A stretch of DNA of 64,000 nt, taken from assembly GCF_050587525.1 (NCBI RefSeq), contig NZ_JBOBFT010000001.1:124001-188000 (forward strand). The letters are read 5' to 3'. Below are positions 1-7,743 of the stretch, in pieces. The stretch's first letter is position 1. The number at the start of each line of letters is the position of its first letter. The notes beneath the pieces were generated by a model. The model was not told the DNA's origin and ran no database searches. It worked only from the letters and a program-made list of their open reading frames with translations. The DNA comes from Plantibacter sp050587525. Lineage in GTDB: Bacteria > Actinomycetota > Actinomycetes > Actinomycetales > Microbacteriaceae. A program made the position numbers and the translations under genes.

Positions 1-24
1 CGGTCGACGAGCGACGGCCGGGGC

Positions 25-357
25 TCAGTCCCGGCCGCCTCGCAACGACCGGATCCGACGACACGCGACGAGCACGCCGACCACCACGAGCACGAGACCG
101 ATCGCGGCCGTCACGACGCCCGCCCAGAACTGGCCGCTGTCCGTGGCGACCAGCATCTTCAACAACCCGACGGCGAGTGCGATCAGCGGAGCGATCACGA
201 TGAGCCACTCCCGCATGACGGGCACCGGCCGTTCGATACGAGCAGGCTGGACGACATCGCCCGACACCGAGCCTGGCTGCGGAGCGGTCGAAGCGTTCGG
301 CGCGGGAGAAGCACCGTTCACCGGCTCCTCTGCGGTACCGTCCGCTGAACCATCCAT
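25..357 (-). CDS. small membrane protein of unknown function
   Basis: A 110-residue protein with a polar, Ala/Pro-rich N-terminal region of about 45 residues and two strongly hydrophobic segments (from MREWLIVIAPLIALAVG and from GQFWAGVVTAAIGLVLVVV), ending in a basic tail. I chose the ATG at 357 because a GGAG ribosome-binding site lies just upstream on the minus strand; an upstream in-frame ATG at 423 has none. No family is recognised. It is probably an inner-membrane protein with a disordered cytoplasmic N-terminus. It is divergent from the dienelactone hydrolase gene. Confidence 0.6.
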   Translation of the reverse strand: MDGSADGTAEEPVNGASPAPNASTAPQPGSVSGDVVQPARIERPVPVMREWLIVIAPLIALAVGLLKMLVATDSGQFWAGVVTAAIGLVLVVVGVLVACRRIRSLRGGRD

Positions 358-614
358 CGCAGGCTCCTGAATCACAGTGCGACCATAACCCGGCCGAGCT
401 GCGCGACCGCTGGGCTTGCGCATCGGCGATCTCGTCCGGAAGGCCTTCCGCGCCAGCTGCGGAACGATGCCACCACGCCACCGCTCGCACGCCGGGGACC
501 GCCTGCGACGCGCGAACCGTCCCGCCGAGTCGCTCTTCGAAGCACCCGCCGCGGGAGTACGCTCGCGTCAGCATCGTCCGCCCAGGCGATCGCCCCGACC
601 CGACAGGACTCCCG

Positions 615-1439
615 ATGGCAGGCACCGCTCCGACCTCCGCTCCCACCGGCACACTCGACGGGTGGGCGCGATCCACCTTCACCGGCGGCGGCATCACGCA
701 CGACCGATTCGAGAAGGGTTCCGGGCCCGGCGTCGTCCTGATCCCCGAGATCCCGGGCATCACGCCGGAGGTGCTCGGGCTCGCGGAGCATCTCGTCGAC
801 GAGGGCTTCACGGTGTCGATGCCGTCGCCGTTCGGAGTGCCAGGCAAGCCGTCGACCGTCGGCTACACGCTGGGAACGGTCGCGAAGATCTGCGTCACGG
901 CGGAGTTCAAGGCGTTCGCGACCGATGCACGCCGCCCGTTCGCCGACTACCTGCGGGCGCTCGCCGTCGATCTCGCCTCGCGAACGCCCGGGCACGGCGT
1001 CGGTGTGATCGGGATGTGCTTCACGGGCGGGTTCGCGCTCGCTGCGGCGATGGACGACTCGGTCCTGGCCGCCGTCCTCAGTCAGCCGGCGGCACCGTTC
1101 CCGATCAGTCGCGCGCGACGTCTCGACCCGTCGATGTCCACAGCCGAGTTCGACCGGGTGGCCGAGCGCGCGGACGCTGGCTCGGTGTGCGCACTCGGTC
1201 TCCGGTTCAGCGAGGACGCGGCCGCGCCCCGCGAGCGTTTCCGGACGATCGCCGACCGGCTGGGCGATGCATTCGAGGTCATCGAGCTGGACTCCTCCCC
1301 CGGCAACGCGGGCGGCTTCTCGAAGGGCGCGCACTCCGTCCTGACCGACGAGGTCCGCGAAATCGCCGGCCAACCCGCGTTCGAGGCGCGGGCCCGCACG
1401 GTCGCCTTCTTGCGCGAGCGGCTCGTTCCAGCGACGTAA
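615..1439 (+). CDS. dienelactone hydrolase family protein
   Basis: A 274-residue alpha/beta hydrolase. GVIGMCFTGG around residue 136 is the nucleophile elbow of the dienelactone hydrolase family, where a cysteine replaces the usual serine. A VVLIPEIPGIT stretch near residue 42 forms the oxyanion strand, and GAHSVLT near the C-terminus supplies the likely catalytic histidine. Family members hydrolyse cyclic dienelactones or related esters in the cytoplasm. No aromatic-degradation genes lie nearby, so the substrate is unknown. The length is slightly above the usual 230-250 residues. A weak AGGA ribosome-binding site precedes the ATG. Confidence 0.85.
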   Translation: MAGTAPTSAPTGTLDGWARSTFTGGGITHDRFEKGSGPGVVLIPEIPGITPEVLGLAEHLVDEGFTVSMPSPFGVPGKPSTVGYTLGTVAKICVTAEFKAFATDARRPFADYLRALAVDLASRTPGHGVGVIGMCFTGGFALAAAMDDSVLAAVLSQPAAPFPISRARRLDPSMSTAEFDRVAERADAGSVCALGLRFSEDAAAPRERFRTIADRLGDAFEVIELDSSPGNAGGFSKGAHSVLTDEVREIAGQPAFEARARTVAFLRERLVPAT

Positions 1440-1447
1440 CGCTCGCT

Positions 1448-1927
1448 TCAGCGGAGCTCGAAAAACACCGAGTCGTCCGTCCGCCGAACCTCACGAAATC
1501 CGACGTTCAGCAGGACACGCTGCGATGCGATGTTCTCGACAGCCGTGTCGGCTTCGATGATGTGCGCGCCAGTTCTGAATGCTGCGTCTGTCAATGCGCG
1601 AAGCGCTTCGGCTGCGAGCCCGCTCCCGCGTACCGACTCGACGAGCCCGTAGCCGAGCTCGGCCCTCCCTTCCTCATCGGGCGGCCCGAAGAATCCGATG
1701 CCGCCGATCGAGAGACCTTCAGGGAACGTCTGGATTGCGTAGAGCGTGAAGAAGGGATGAGGGTCCGTGAGGACGGCAAGTCCGCGGAGCGGTCCCAGTT
1801 CATCTCCAAGCGGGTACTCGGGGTGCCAACGATCGTGCGCTGCCGGCGTCTGCGCGATGATCCGCTGCGCCTCAACGGGGGTGATCGGATGCAGGATGAG
1901 TCGATCGGTCAGGATGTCCACCGTCAC
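1448..1927 (-). CDS. GNAT family N-acetyltransferase (RimJ/RimL-like)
   Basis: A 159-residue protein opening with the LTDRLILHPIT strand typical of RimJ/RimL-type acetyltransferases. A GYGLVESVRGSGLAAEAL segment around residues 95-112 matches the acetyl-CoA binding loop (Q/RxxGxG/A), and GFREVRRTDD is the usual C-terminal strand. It is expected to transfer acetyl from acetyl-CoA to an amine of a protein or small molecule; the substrate cannot be read from sequence. The start is GTG with no clear ribosome-binding site. It is convergent with the dienelactone hydrolase gene, with 8 bp between the stops. Confidence 0.85.
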   Translation of the reverse strand: MTVDILTDRLILHPITPVEAQRIIAQTPAAHDRWHPEYPLGDELGPLRGLAVLTDPHPFFTLYAIQTFPEGLSIGGIGFFGPPDEEGRAELGYGLVESVRGSGLAAEALRALTDAAFRTGAHIIEADTAVENIASQRVLLNVGFREVRRTDDSVFFELR

Positions 1928-2016
1928 AGCATCGCAGTCTTGTCATGAGACTCAGGACCCCTGTACGTGGTTCTCCACAGCTTCCGCCGAATCGACATGG
2001 GGAGCGAGCGCGCGGT

Positions 2017-2022
2017 TAGGCT
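2017..2022 (+). promoter_or_regulatory. -10 element TAGGCT for a leaderless transcript
   Basis: TAGGCT ends 6 bp before the ATG at 2029, so transcription should begin at or next to the start codon. TAGGCT is a frequent -10 form in actinobacteria. No good -35 hexamer is seen at standard spacing. Confidence 0.45.
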
Positions 2023-2028
2023 CGGGAG

Positions 2029-2493
2029 ATGAGTCGAGCACGGAGACGCGTGACAGGGCTGGGGATCGCGATCCTCGGATTCATCGTGGGGCTCGCGGGC
2101 CTGTTCTGGTTGCCGTCGCTCATCGGCGTGGTCCCCGCGAACTTCATCGGCAACACCATCGGGCTCCCCGTGATGCTCTTCGGTCTCCTCTTCGCTCGTC
2201 AGAAACCGTGGACCGGCGGGCGCATCACCGCCGAACGATTCCGCGCCCTGCTTACGGTGAGCATCGTACTGATAGCGGCCGGCGTCACGGTCTTGGTGAT
2301 CGCCGAGCCCTTGATTCTGCGCTTCGGCGGCAGCGCGCTCACCGCGATCGGGCTCGGTCTCTGCATCACCGCCGTCTATCGCCGGAACGGCACACGGTAT
2401 GCCGATGCTGAGGCATCGGCGATGACAGCCTCCCGAGCGGCGGCCTCTCACGCGGACGCAGCCACGGTCGAGAGGTCGAGCCCTCAGCGCTAA
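2029..2493 (+). CDS. four-helix membrane protein of unknown function
   Basis: A 154-residue protein with about four hydrophobic segments: GLGIAILGFIVGLAGLFWL, ANFIGNTIGLPVMLFGLLFA, LLTVSIVLIAAGVTVLVIA and ALTAIGLGLCITAV. They are followed by a polar C-terminal tail of about 25 residues. The N-terminus is basic (MSRARRRVTG), which predicts a cytoplasmic start. I recognise no family. The -10 element six bases before the ATG suggests a leaderless mRNA. Confidence 0.6.
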   Translation: MSRARRRVTGLGIAILGFIVGLAGLFWLPSLIGVVPANFIGNTIGLPVMLFGLLFARQKPWTGGRITAERFRALLTVSIVLIAAGVTVLVIAEPLILRFGGSALTAIGLGLCITAVYRRNGTRYADAEASAMTASRAAASHADAATVERSSPQR

Positions 2494-2532
2494 GCGCCAT
2501 TCCCACGCAGAGCTGAAACTTTCACAAAAGGT

Positions 2533-2553
2533 TCAATATGATACTCAATATGA
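2533..2553 (+). repeat. direct repeat TCAATATGA x2, possible autoregulatory site
   Basis: TCAATATGA occurs at 2533-2541 and 2545-2553, 12 bp apart start to start. The first copy holds the proposed start codon of the winged-helix/nucleotidyltransferase gene and the second an alternative in-frame ATG at 2550. The overlap with the translation start would suit autoregulation by the encoded winged helix; this is inference. Confidence 0.35.
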
Positions 2554-3152
2554 AAGCGTCAGTTCCGATGATCAGCCCTCTCCTTCGCTCGGACACGCAA
2601 GGGCACCTCCTGGCGCAGCTCCTCCTCACCCCCGAGCGGAACCGGACACTCACCGAACTCGCCGCCGCAGTCGGCACGACGATGCCGACCGTCCATCGAG
2701 AGGTCGAGCGGTTGATCGAGTCAGGCTTCGCGACGGAGCGTCGATCGGGCCGGAATCGCTACATCAGCGCGAACACGGAGCACCCGCTCTACACGCCTGT
2801 GCGACAGATCATCGAGTATGCGTACGGACCTCGCGCCGTCCTCCCGCCTCTCCTTGCGCCGATCGCGGGCGTTGATGAAGCATATGTGTACGGGTCCTGG
2901 GCCGCTCGGTTGTCAGGAGAGCCGGGACCAGATCCGGCCGACATCGACGTGCTGGTCATCGGACGCCCTGACCGATCCGCGATCTACGATGCTGCGGCCG
3001 AAGCATCCGAGCGCTTGAGCCGAGACGTGAACATCCGATCCGTGAGCCGCGCAGGCTGGGATTCCGAAGCCGACGCCTTCATCCGAACGCTGAAGAGCCG
3101 ACCGCTCGTCCCGCTCGACCTCGGAGCACTGCGCTCAGCGGGGGCTGCATGA
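2538..3152 (+). CDS. winged-helix / nucleotidyltransferase (MNT-type antitoxin-like) protein
   Basis: A 204-residue protein with two parts. Residues about 15-80 form a winged helix-turn-helix (NRTLTELAAAVGTTMPTVHR recognition region and a wing at RRSGRNRY). Residues about 110-190 form a minimal nucleotidyltransferase fold, with GSWAARLSGEPG followed by the DID metal-binding motif (GS...DxD). In HEPN-MNT type VII toxin-antitoxin modules the MNT partner AMPylates and silences the HEPN RNase. The next gene is a HEPN protein that overlaps this one by 4 bp (ATGA), which supports that role. An AAAAGG ribosome-binding site lies 6 bp before the ATG at 2538. The DNA-binding part may make it an autoregulator. 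Confidence 0.8.
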   Translation: MILNMKASVPMISPLLRSDTQGHLLAQLLLTPERNRTLTELAAAVGTTMPTVHREVERLIESGFATERRSGRNRYISANTEHPLYTPVRQIIEYAYGPRAVLPPLLAPIAGVDEAYVYGSWAARLSGEPGPDPADIDVLVIGRPDRSAIYDAAAEASERLSRDVNIRSVSRAGWDSEADAFIRTLKSRPLVPLDLGALRSAGAA

Positions 3153-3622
3153 TCCGTTGGGAGCAAGGCAGGGCCGAGGTCGACGACCTTCTGACCAACC
3201 GACGCCTCGAACGCGCCACGGCGAATCCCGAACACGCCCGACACATTCTGACGCAAGCGCGCCGACACGTGTCATCGGCGTCCGCCCTCCGGGAGAGCGA
3301 CCTCGAGCTCGCTTTCAGCGCAGCCTACGACGCTGCTCGCAAAGCCCTCACAGCGCTCCTCGCCGCTCAGGGGCTGCGACCAACGTCCGCCGGCGGCCAC
3401 GTCGCGGTGTACCAGAGCGCGCTTGCCCAGTTCCATCCGCCGATGGGCCGCACGATCAAGCCTTTCGATTGGATGCGTCGAACCCGCAACGACACCGAGG
3501 ATCCCAGCGCAGACACCCCGACGATTGAGGCGGAAGACCTGGATGAGGCCGTTCTCGCCGCCACTGCGATCCTCGAGCTGTCGGAACGACTCATCGAACA
3601 GCTGCCGCCGTACGGTCGGTGA
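3149..3622 (+). CDS. HEPN domain protein, toxin-like partner of the nucleotidyltransferase
   Basis: A 157-residue helical protein. SDLELAFSAAYDAARKALTALLAAQG is the usual first HEPN helix pair, and WMRRTRNDTEDPS near residue 113 is the position of the conserved Arg-centred motif. In catalytic HEPN RNases this reads R-x4-6-H. Here no histidine lies at that spacing, and the Tyr often found in RNxxEYP relatives is Asp, so RNase activity is doubtful. Start and upstream stop overlap as ATGA, so translation is coupled to the nucleotidyltransferase gene. The pair is most likely a HEPN-MNT module, possibly with a non-nuclease function. Confidence 0.75.
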   Translation: MIRWEQGRAEVDDLLTNRRLERATANPEHARHILTQARRHVSSASALRESDLELAFSAAYDAARKALTALLAAQGLRPTSAGGHVAVYQSALAQFHPPMGRTIKPFDWMRRTRNDTEDPSADTPTIEAEDLDEAVLAATAILELSERLIEQLPPYGR

Positions 3623-3650
3623 CTTCTCCTCCGCTGAAACGCACGCCGCC

Positions 3651-3828
3651 TCATTCGAGCACGGCGAACGCCTCCAGCTCGACGAGCACATCCGGCTCGA
3701 ACAGATAGTCGACACCGATGAGCGAGACCGGCGGCAACGGCTGCGGAAGGTCCAGCTCATCAACGACCCGACCGATGCCGGCGACCAACCGCCACCACCG
3801 CGACCGACCGCTCGGCCGACGAGACGCC
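3651..3828 (-). pseudogene. RidA-family remnant (C-terminal piece only)
   Basis: Read on the minus strand, this stretch encodes LPPVSLIGVDYLFEPDVLVE and a further LEAFAV before the stop. That resembles the C-terminal strands of RidA/YjgF proteins (typically VGVxxLxxPxxLVEIEAxAV). Only some 45-55 residues are readable, and the upstream part runs straight into the stop region of the SDR gene, so the N-terminal two thirds is missing. RidA proteins deaminate reactive enamines or imines. This copy is probably non-functional and may once have been co-transcribed with the SDR gene. Confidence 0.5.
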
Positions 3829-4581
3829 TCAGACGGCGAGACGCCCGCCGTCGACGGGAAGAACCACGCCGTGGATGTGGCTCGCCGCATCAGAGGAGAG
3901 GAACACGATCGCGTCCGCAACCTCGGCTGCGAGGCCGACGCGTCCGGCAGGAGCGCCCGCCGCCTGCTGGTCGAGGCCGTCGCCCATCGCCTCGGTGCCC
4001 TCGGTCCGGGTCGGTCCGGGGCTCACCGTGTTGACGCGCACACCGCGGGGACCGAACTCGGCCGACCAGGACTTCGTCAACAGCTGCAACGCCGCCTTGC
4101 TCGATCCGTAGAGCGACATCTCGGCCATGCCGAAGGTCGCGACCATGGTGGAGAGGTTCACGATCGCGCCGTGACCGCGTTCCGCCATCGCAGGCGCAAG
4201 AGCGCCGACCAGGAAGTACGGAGCGCGTACGTTGACGGCCATCACGGCGTCGAAGGTGGACGCGTCGACGGAGGCCGTCGGACCGAACGGGAACACTCCC
4301 GCGTTGTTGACGAGGATGTCGACGTGACCGTTGCCGAGGCGACTTGCCTCGGCGGCGAGGGAGCGCACGCTGTCGAGGTCGCTCAGATCGGCGGCGACGA
4401 AGTCCGCGGCCCCTCCGGAATCGCGGATCGTCGCCACGACGTCTTGCCCGCGCCCGGCATCGCGACCACTGACGATGACGTGGACGCCGCCCGCCGCGAG
4501 CTTGAGCGCCGCCTGTCGACCAATGCCGCTCGTGCTGCCGGTGATCAGGGCGGTCTGGGAGGTGAAATCGTACTGAGCCAT
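3829..4581 (-). CDS. SDR family NAD(P)-dependent oxidoreductase
   Basis: A 250-residue classical short-chain dehydrogenase: TGSTSGIG nucleotide-binding motif near residue 13, a D-L pair after the fourth strand, NNAG near residue 85, the YGSSK catalytic Tyr/Lys pair near residue 150, and a C-terminal DGGRLAV. The ATG at 4581 is preceded by AAAGGACGAG, while the longer ORF to 4698 would run across the operator and into the regulator's start. The substrate is unknown. It is divergent from a TetR gene, and a perfect palindrome between them makes TetR repression very likely. Confidence 0.9.
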   Translation of the reverse strand: MAQYDFTSQTALITGSTSGIGRQAALKLAAGGVHVIVSGRDAGRGQDVVATIRDSGGAADFVAADLSDLDSVRSLAAEASRLGNGHVDILVNNAGVFPFGPTASVDASTFDAVMAVNVRAPYFLVGALAPAMAERGHGAIVNLSTMVATFGMAEMSLYGSSKAALQLLTKSWSAEFGPRGVRVNTVSPGPTRTEGTEAMGDGLDQQAAGAPAGRVGLAAEVADAIVFLSSDAASHIHGVVLPVDGGRLAV

Positions 4582-4600
4582 GATGAGCTCGTCCTTTCGA

Positions 4601-4618
4601 TTGGAGTGAACACTCCAA
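4601..4618. promoter_or_regulatory. TetR-type operator palindrome between SDR and tetR genes
   Basis: TTGGAGTGAACACTCCAA has two perfect 8-bp arms around an AA spacer. It sits in the 90-bp divergent promoter region, 19 bp from the SDR start and 53 bp from the regulator start. Length and symmetry fit a TetR-family dimer site. Confidence 0.75.
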
Positions 4619-4671
4619 TGATTGATCGATGAAAATGGAACAGCAACTCCAAAACGACGTAGGCTGGGAAC

Positions 4672-5325
4672 ATGACCAACGAGACCGCAGTCGAGCACGT
4701 CGAGCTCGCCGTCGGCGGACGCCCCCTGACGGCCAAAGGCCGATCGACCAGGGCCCGGATCGTCGAGGCCGCGTCACGGCTGGTGCTGGAGAACGGCGTC
4801 GAGCACACGACCGTCGACGACATCCAGCGCGAAGCCACCGTGAACGCATCGCAGCTCTACCATTACTTCGCGGATAAGAACGAGCTGATCCACGCGGTCA
4901 TCGATCACCAGACCGAAGGAGTGCTCGCCGTCCACCGACCGGCACTGACGAGCCTCGACGACTTCGAAGGCCTCCAGGCTTGGCGCGAGCTGGTCGTCGG
5001 GCTGGTCCGCGGCCAGGAGTGCGTCGGCGGCTGCCCGATCGGGTCGCTCGCGAGCAACCTCGCCGAATCCGATGCCGCGGCGCGGAAAGTTCTGCAGGAG
5101 TCGTTCGCCAGATGGGAGGAACTGTTGCGCGACGGACTGTGCGCGATGCGCGACAACGGCACCCTCGGACCGCAAGCGGACCCGGGCACGCTCGCCCTCG
5201 CGCTCCTCGCCGCCGTCCAGGGTGGCCTGCTGCTCAGCCAGACGCGGCGCGACACCGTCGCGCTCGAAGCCGCGCTGGACACGGCGATCGCACATCTGCG
5301 CACCCTCGCGCCTCAGCTCGGCTGA
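4672..5325 (+). CDS. TetR/AcrR family transcriptional regulator
   Basis: A 217-residue protein. Residues about 22-70 are the TetR helix-turn-helix (STRARIVEAASRLVLENGVE, then TVDDIQREATVNASQLYHYF and ADKNELIHAVID). The C-terminal helical ligand domain contains QECVGGCPIGSLASNLAE, the GCP-x-GSL signature of the YxaF/LfrR-like subgroup whose members often respond to phenolic or flavonoid-like compounds. It is divergent from the SDR gene with a palindromic operator between them, so it probably represses both genes. The inducer is unknown. The first 20 residues are poorly conserved, so the start could lie slightly downstream. Confidence 0.9.
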   Translation: MTNETAVEHVELAVGGRPLTAKGRSTRARIVEAASRLVLENGVEHTTVDDIQREATVNASQLYHYFADKNELIHAVIDHQTEGVLAVHRPALTSLDDFEGLQAWRELVVGLVRGQECVGGCPIGSLASNLAESDAAARKVLQESFARWEELLRDGLCAMRDNGTLGPQADPGTLALALLAAVQGGLLLSQTRRDTVALEAALDTAIAHLRTLAPQLG

Positions 5326-5433
5326 CCGGACTCCGCACGTTCGAGCCGACGACGCTCCCGGATGAGCGACGCGATCCGCTCTCGAAGCTGGATGCGAACG
5401 CCCCCTCCGTCGAACGGCACCGCACCTCTCAGC

Positions 5434-5469
5434 CGAAGCGCCGCCCGGCACGAGCCGGACGGCGTTTCG
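5434..5469. terminator. bidirectional hairpin between tetR and MATE genes
   Basis: Arms 5434-5449 and 5454-5469 pair at 14 of 16 positions around the 4-base loop ACGA. It lies between convergent genes (tetR stop 5325, MATE stop 5489). The stem is GC-rich and has no long U tract, as is common in actinobacteria. Confidence 0.5.
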
Positions 5470-5488
5470 ACTCCACAGAGGAACAGTC

Positions 5489-7027
5489 CTAGGCGGCAGC
5501 CTCCTCGAGCACCTGCTCGGCGCGCTCCGGGCTCCCCTCGGCGAGGCCGCGATCGATGGCCTTGCGAGACGCGAGCCACAGCACGATCCCGACGACGAAC
5601 ACGATCGCCTCGCTCACCGTGAGCGACCAGATGATGCCAGCCAGCCCGAACCACAGGTTGCCGAGGAACACGATCGGGATGAACAGGACGCCCTGCGACA
5701 TCGACATCACGATCGCCGGAACCGACCGCCCGGCCGCCTGGAAGAACGAGGTGATGAGTCCCGTGAAGCCGTTGACGATCATCGCCACGAGCTGCGCCGT
5801 GAGGATCGTGATGCCGATGCCGAGCACCGAGGGATCAGAGGAGAAGGCCGAGAAGACCTGCTCGCGGAAGACGAACACGAGCGTCGAGGAGACGAGCACG
5901 ATGACGCCGACGGTCAACGCCGATGCGCGCAGCGAGGACATCAGACGGCCACGGTCGCCCTTGCCGTACGAGTAGGCGAGCAGCGGGAGCACACCCAGAG
6001 TGACGCCCATCACGAGGAACTCGGGCACCTGAGCGATCCGGACCGCGACGCCCATCGCCGCGAGGGCGCTGTCCCCATAGGCGACGGCGAGGTTGTTGAG
6101 CACGAGCGAGGTGACGATGAGGAACGCGGACTGGAACAGTTCGCCGACGCCCACACCGAAGACGGGCTTCAGGACCGTCGGAGAAAGCGTGAACCAGCGG
6201 GGCGCGAGGTTGATGTGCTCGCTGTTCCGCTGCAGCCACACCATGAAGTACACGACGACGCCGAGGTTCGCGAGCCCCATCGCGAGTGCCGCGCCGGCGA
6301 CGCCCCAGTGGAGGACCAGGATGAACAGGATGTCGAGCACGACGTTCAGGATCGTGGACGCGATCAGGCCGATCATCACCTGTCGTGCCGCCCCCTCGGC
6401 GCGCACGATCTGTTCGAGACAGAACGCGGCGGCGAGGACGGGGACGAAGGCCAGCATGACACCGACGTACGCGCTCGTCGCGGGCACTGCGGCGGCATCC
6501 GCACCGAGCACGGTGACGAGCGGCCCCAGGAAGATCAGGCCGATGACGCCGAGGACGGCACCCGTGATCACCGCGCCCCAGACGGCGAACGACGAGACGT
6601 GCTTGATCTCGCCGGCCTTCGCCGGATCGTGTTCCGCCGCACCCAGGAGGCGCGAGATGAGCGCGCCACCACCGACGCCGAAGACGCCGCCGATCGCCAT
6701 CACGAGACCGAGCAACGGCGTGCCGAAGGTGATCGCGGCGAGCAGGGCGCTGTCGTGCTGCGAGCCGATGAAGCCCGCGTTGATGACGTTGTAGAGGGCG
6801 CCGACGATCATCGCGGACGCCATCGGCACACAGAGGTGGATGAGAGCCCGGAAGATCGGTGCTGAGGAGAGGTACCACCGGTTGGTGCCGACGGCATCTG
6901 CCTTCGCGGGTACGTCGGCGAGGCCAGCGGACGTATCGGCGAGGCCAGCGGATGGCGCCCCCGCCTCGGCGGGGGAGACTGACGAAGCTGTGGACGTTTC
7001 AGAGGTTTCAGGGTTCGAGGTGCTCAT
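5489..7027 (-). CDS. MATE family multidrug exporter
   Basis: A 512-residue integral membrane protein with about 12 hydrophobic segments in two related halves, typical of the MATE family. Each half opens with the usual pattern (residues from APIFRALIHLCVPMASAMIV; second half from PTVLKPVFGVGVGELFQSAF). MATE exporters use a Na+ or H+ gradient to expel cationic drugs and metabolites. The first 45 residues are polar, with a short SAGLADTSAGLADVPA near-repeat. GGAG lies just upstream of the ATG at 7027. It follows the marR gene by 103 bp on the same strand and is probably co-transcribed and controlled by it. Confidence 0.9.
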   Translation of the reverse strand: MSTSNPETSETSTASSVSPAEAGAPSAGLADTSAGLADVPAKADAVGTNRWYLSSAPIFRALIHLCVPMASAMIVGALYNVINAGFIGSQHDSALLAAITFGTPLLGLVMAIGGVFGVGGGALISRLLGAAEHDPAKAGEIKHVSSFAVWGAVITGAVLGVIGLIFLGPLVTVLGADAAAVPATSAYVGVMLAFVPVLAAAFCLEQIVRAEGAARQVMIGLIASTILNVVLDILFILVLHWGVAGAALAMGLANLGVVVYFMVWLQRNSEHINLAPRWFTLSPTVLKPVFGVGVGELFQSAFLIVTSLVLNNLAVAYGDSALAAMGVAVRIAQVPEFLVMGVTLGVLPLLAYSYGKGDRGRLMSSLRASALTVGVIVLVSSTLVFVFREQVFSAFSSDPSVLGIGITILTAQLVAMIVNGFTGLITSFFQAAGRSVPAIVMSMSQGVLFIPIVFLGNLWFGLAGIIWSLTVSEAIVFVVGIVLWLASRKAIDRGLAEGSPERAEQVLEEAAA

Positions 7028-7130
7028 GACTGCTCCTTTCCGGGCAGGTTCGAGCGCGCGCCGACGAACGCCGGCACGGCGAGGGGAGGTTCAGGATGCG
7101 CGCGGCGTCAGATGCCGGGCGCGGGAGCGG

Positions 7131-7577
7131 TCATCCGCGAGTCGGTTGTGGCAGGACCGCGGTGACTTTCGTGAGAAGGGCGAGCAGGGTGTCCCGCTCG
7201 TCCTGGTCCAACGGGGCGAGGATCGTCTCGTCGGCTGCGGCCATCGCGTCTTCGAAGCCCGCGATGAGTTCGGCGCCTGCAGGTGTGGCGTAAACGCGCT
7301 TGCTGCGCTCGTTGCCGCCCTCCGTCCGACGCTCGATGAGGCCTCGTCGTTCGAGTCCCTGCAGGAGGCTCGACACGCTCGCGGCGCTCGTGCGGCTGAT
7401 CTGCGCGATGTCGCGCTGGATCGCACCGGGATTCTGCACGAGGTAGCCGAGCACGAAGGCCTGCTCGTGGCTGAGGTCGCGTTCGCGAATCCAGTCCTCG
7501 CCGGCCTTCCGCTGCGCCCAACCGATCCAGCGGACCAGTTCGAGACTGCTCGTGAAGGTGATCTCCCGTTCGTTCAT
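7131..7577 (-). CDS. MarR family transcriptional regulator
   Basis: A 148-residue winged-helix protein: LSHEQAFVLGYLVQNPGAIQ, RDIAQISRTSAASVSSLLQG recognition helix and the ERRGLIERRTEGGNERSKRV wing with the conserved Asn-Arg region. MarR proteins are dimeric repressors of efflux and stress genes released by small ligands. I chose the ATG at 7577 rather than the ORF's first ATG at 7637, because a strong promoter lies between them with its -10 box ending 7 bp before 7577. The mRNA is probably leaderless. The MATE exporter downstream is the likely target, and the operator inside the promoter implies autoregulation. Confidence 0.88.
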   Translation of the reverse strand: MNEREITFTSSLELVRWIGWAQRKAGEDWIRERDLSHEQAFVLGYLVQNPGAIQRDIAQISRTSAASVSSLLQGLERRGLIERRTEGGNERSKRVYATPAGAELIAGFEDAMAAADETILAPLDQDERDTLLALLTKVTAVLPQPTRG

Positions 7578-7581
7578 AATC

Positions 7582-7613
7582 AGAACTCTAACTGTTTGAG
7601 TTCTAACTGTCAA
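7582..7613 (-). promoter_or_regulatory. marR promoter with embedded operator
   Basis: On the minus strand TTGACA (7613-7608), a 17-bp spacer and TAGAGT (7590-7585) form a near-consensus promoter. The inverted repeat AGAACTC (7582-7588) / GAGTTCT (7598-7604) and the direct repeat TCTAACTGT (7587-7595, 7602-7610) fill the spacer and overlap the -10 box, as expected for a MarR operator that blocks polymerase. Confidence 0.7.
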
Positions 7614-7680
7614 CGCTCGAACTGAAAAGTTGTTCATGGATGGGCATGCATGGCCGACTTGCTTCGACCCGTCCCACTTG

Positions 7681-7697
7681 TATAGTTAACATGTTAT
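7681..7697 (+). promoter_or_regulatory. -10 box and operator-like palindrome upstream of GH38 gene
   Basis: TATAGT at 7681-7686 is a good -10 box (a weak TTGCTT lies 16 bp upstream). It abuts TTAACATGTTAT at 7686-7697, whose core TAACATGTTA is a perfect 10-bp palindrome. Related 12-mers (TTAwsATGyTAw) occur upstream of the regulator gene, the second importer and the aldolase gene. Confidence 0.5.
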
Positions 7698-7743
7698 TTG
7701 ATTGACCGGGTTTTCTCCCTCCTGAAGAGCAAGGTGTGCGCCG

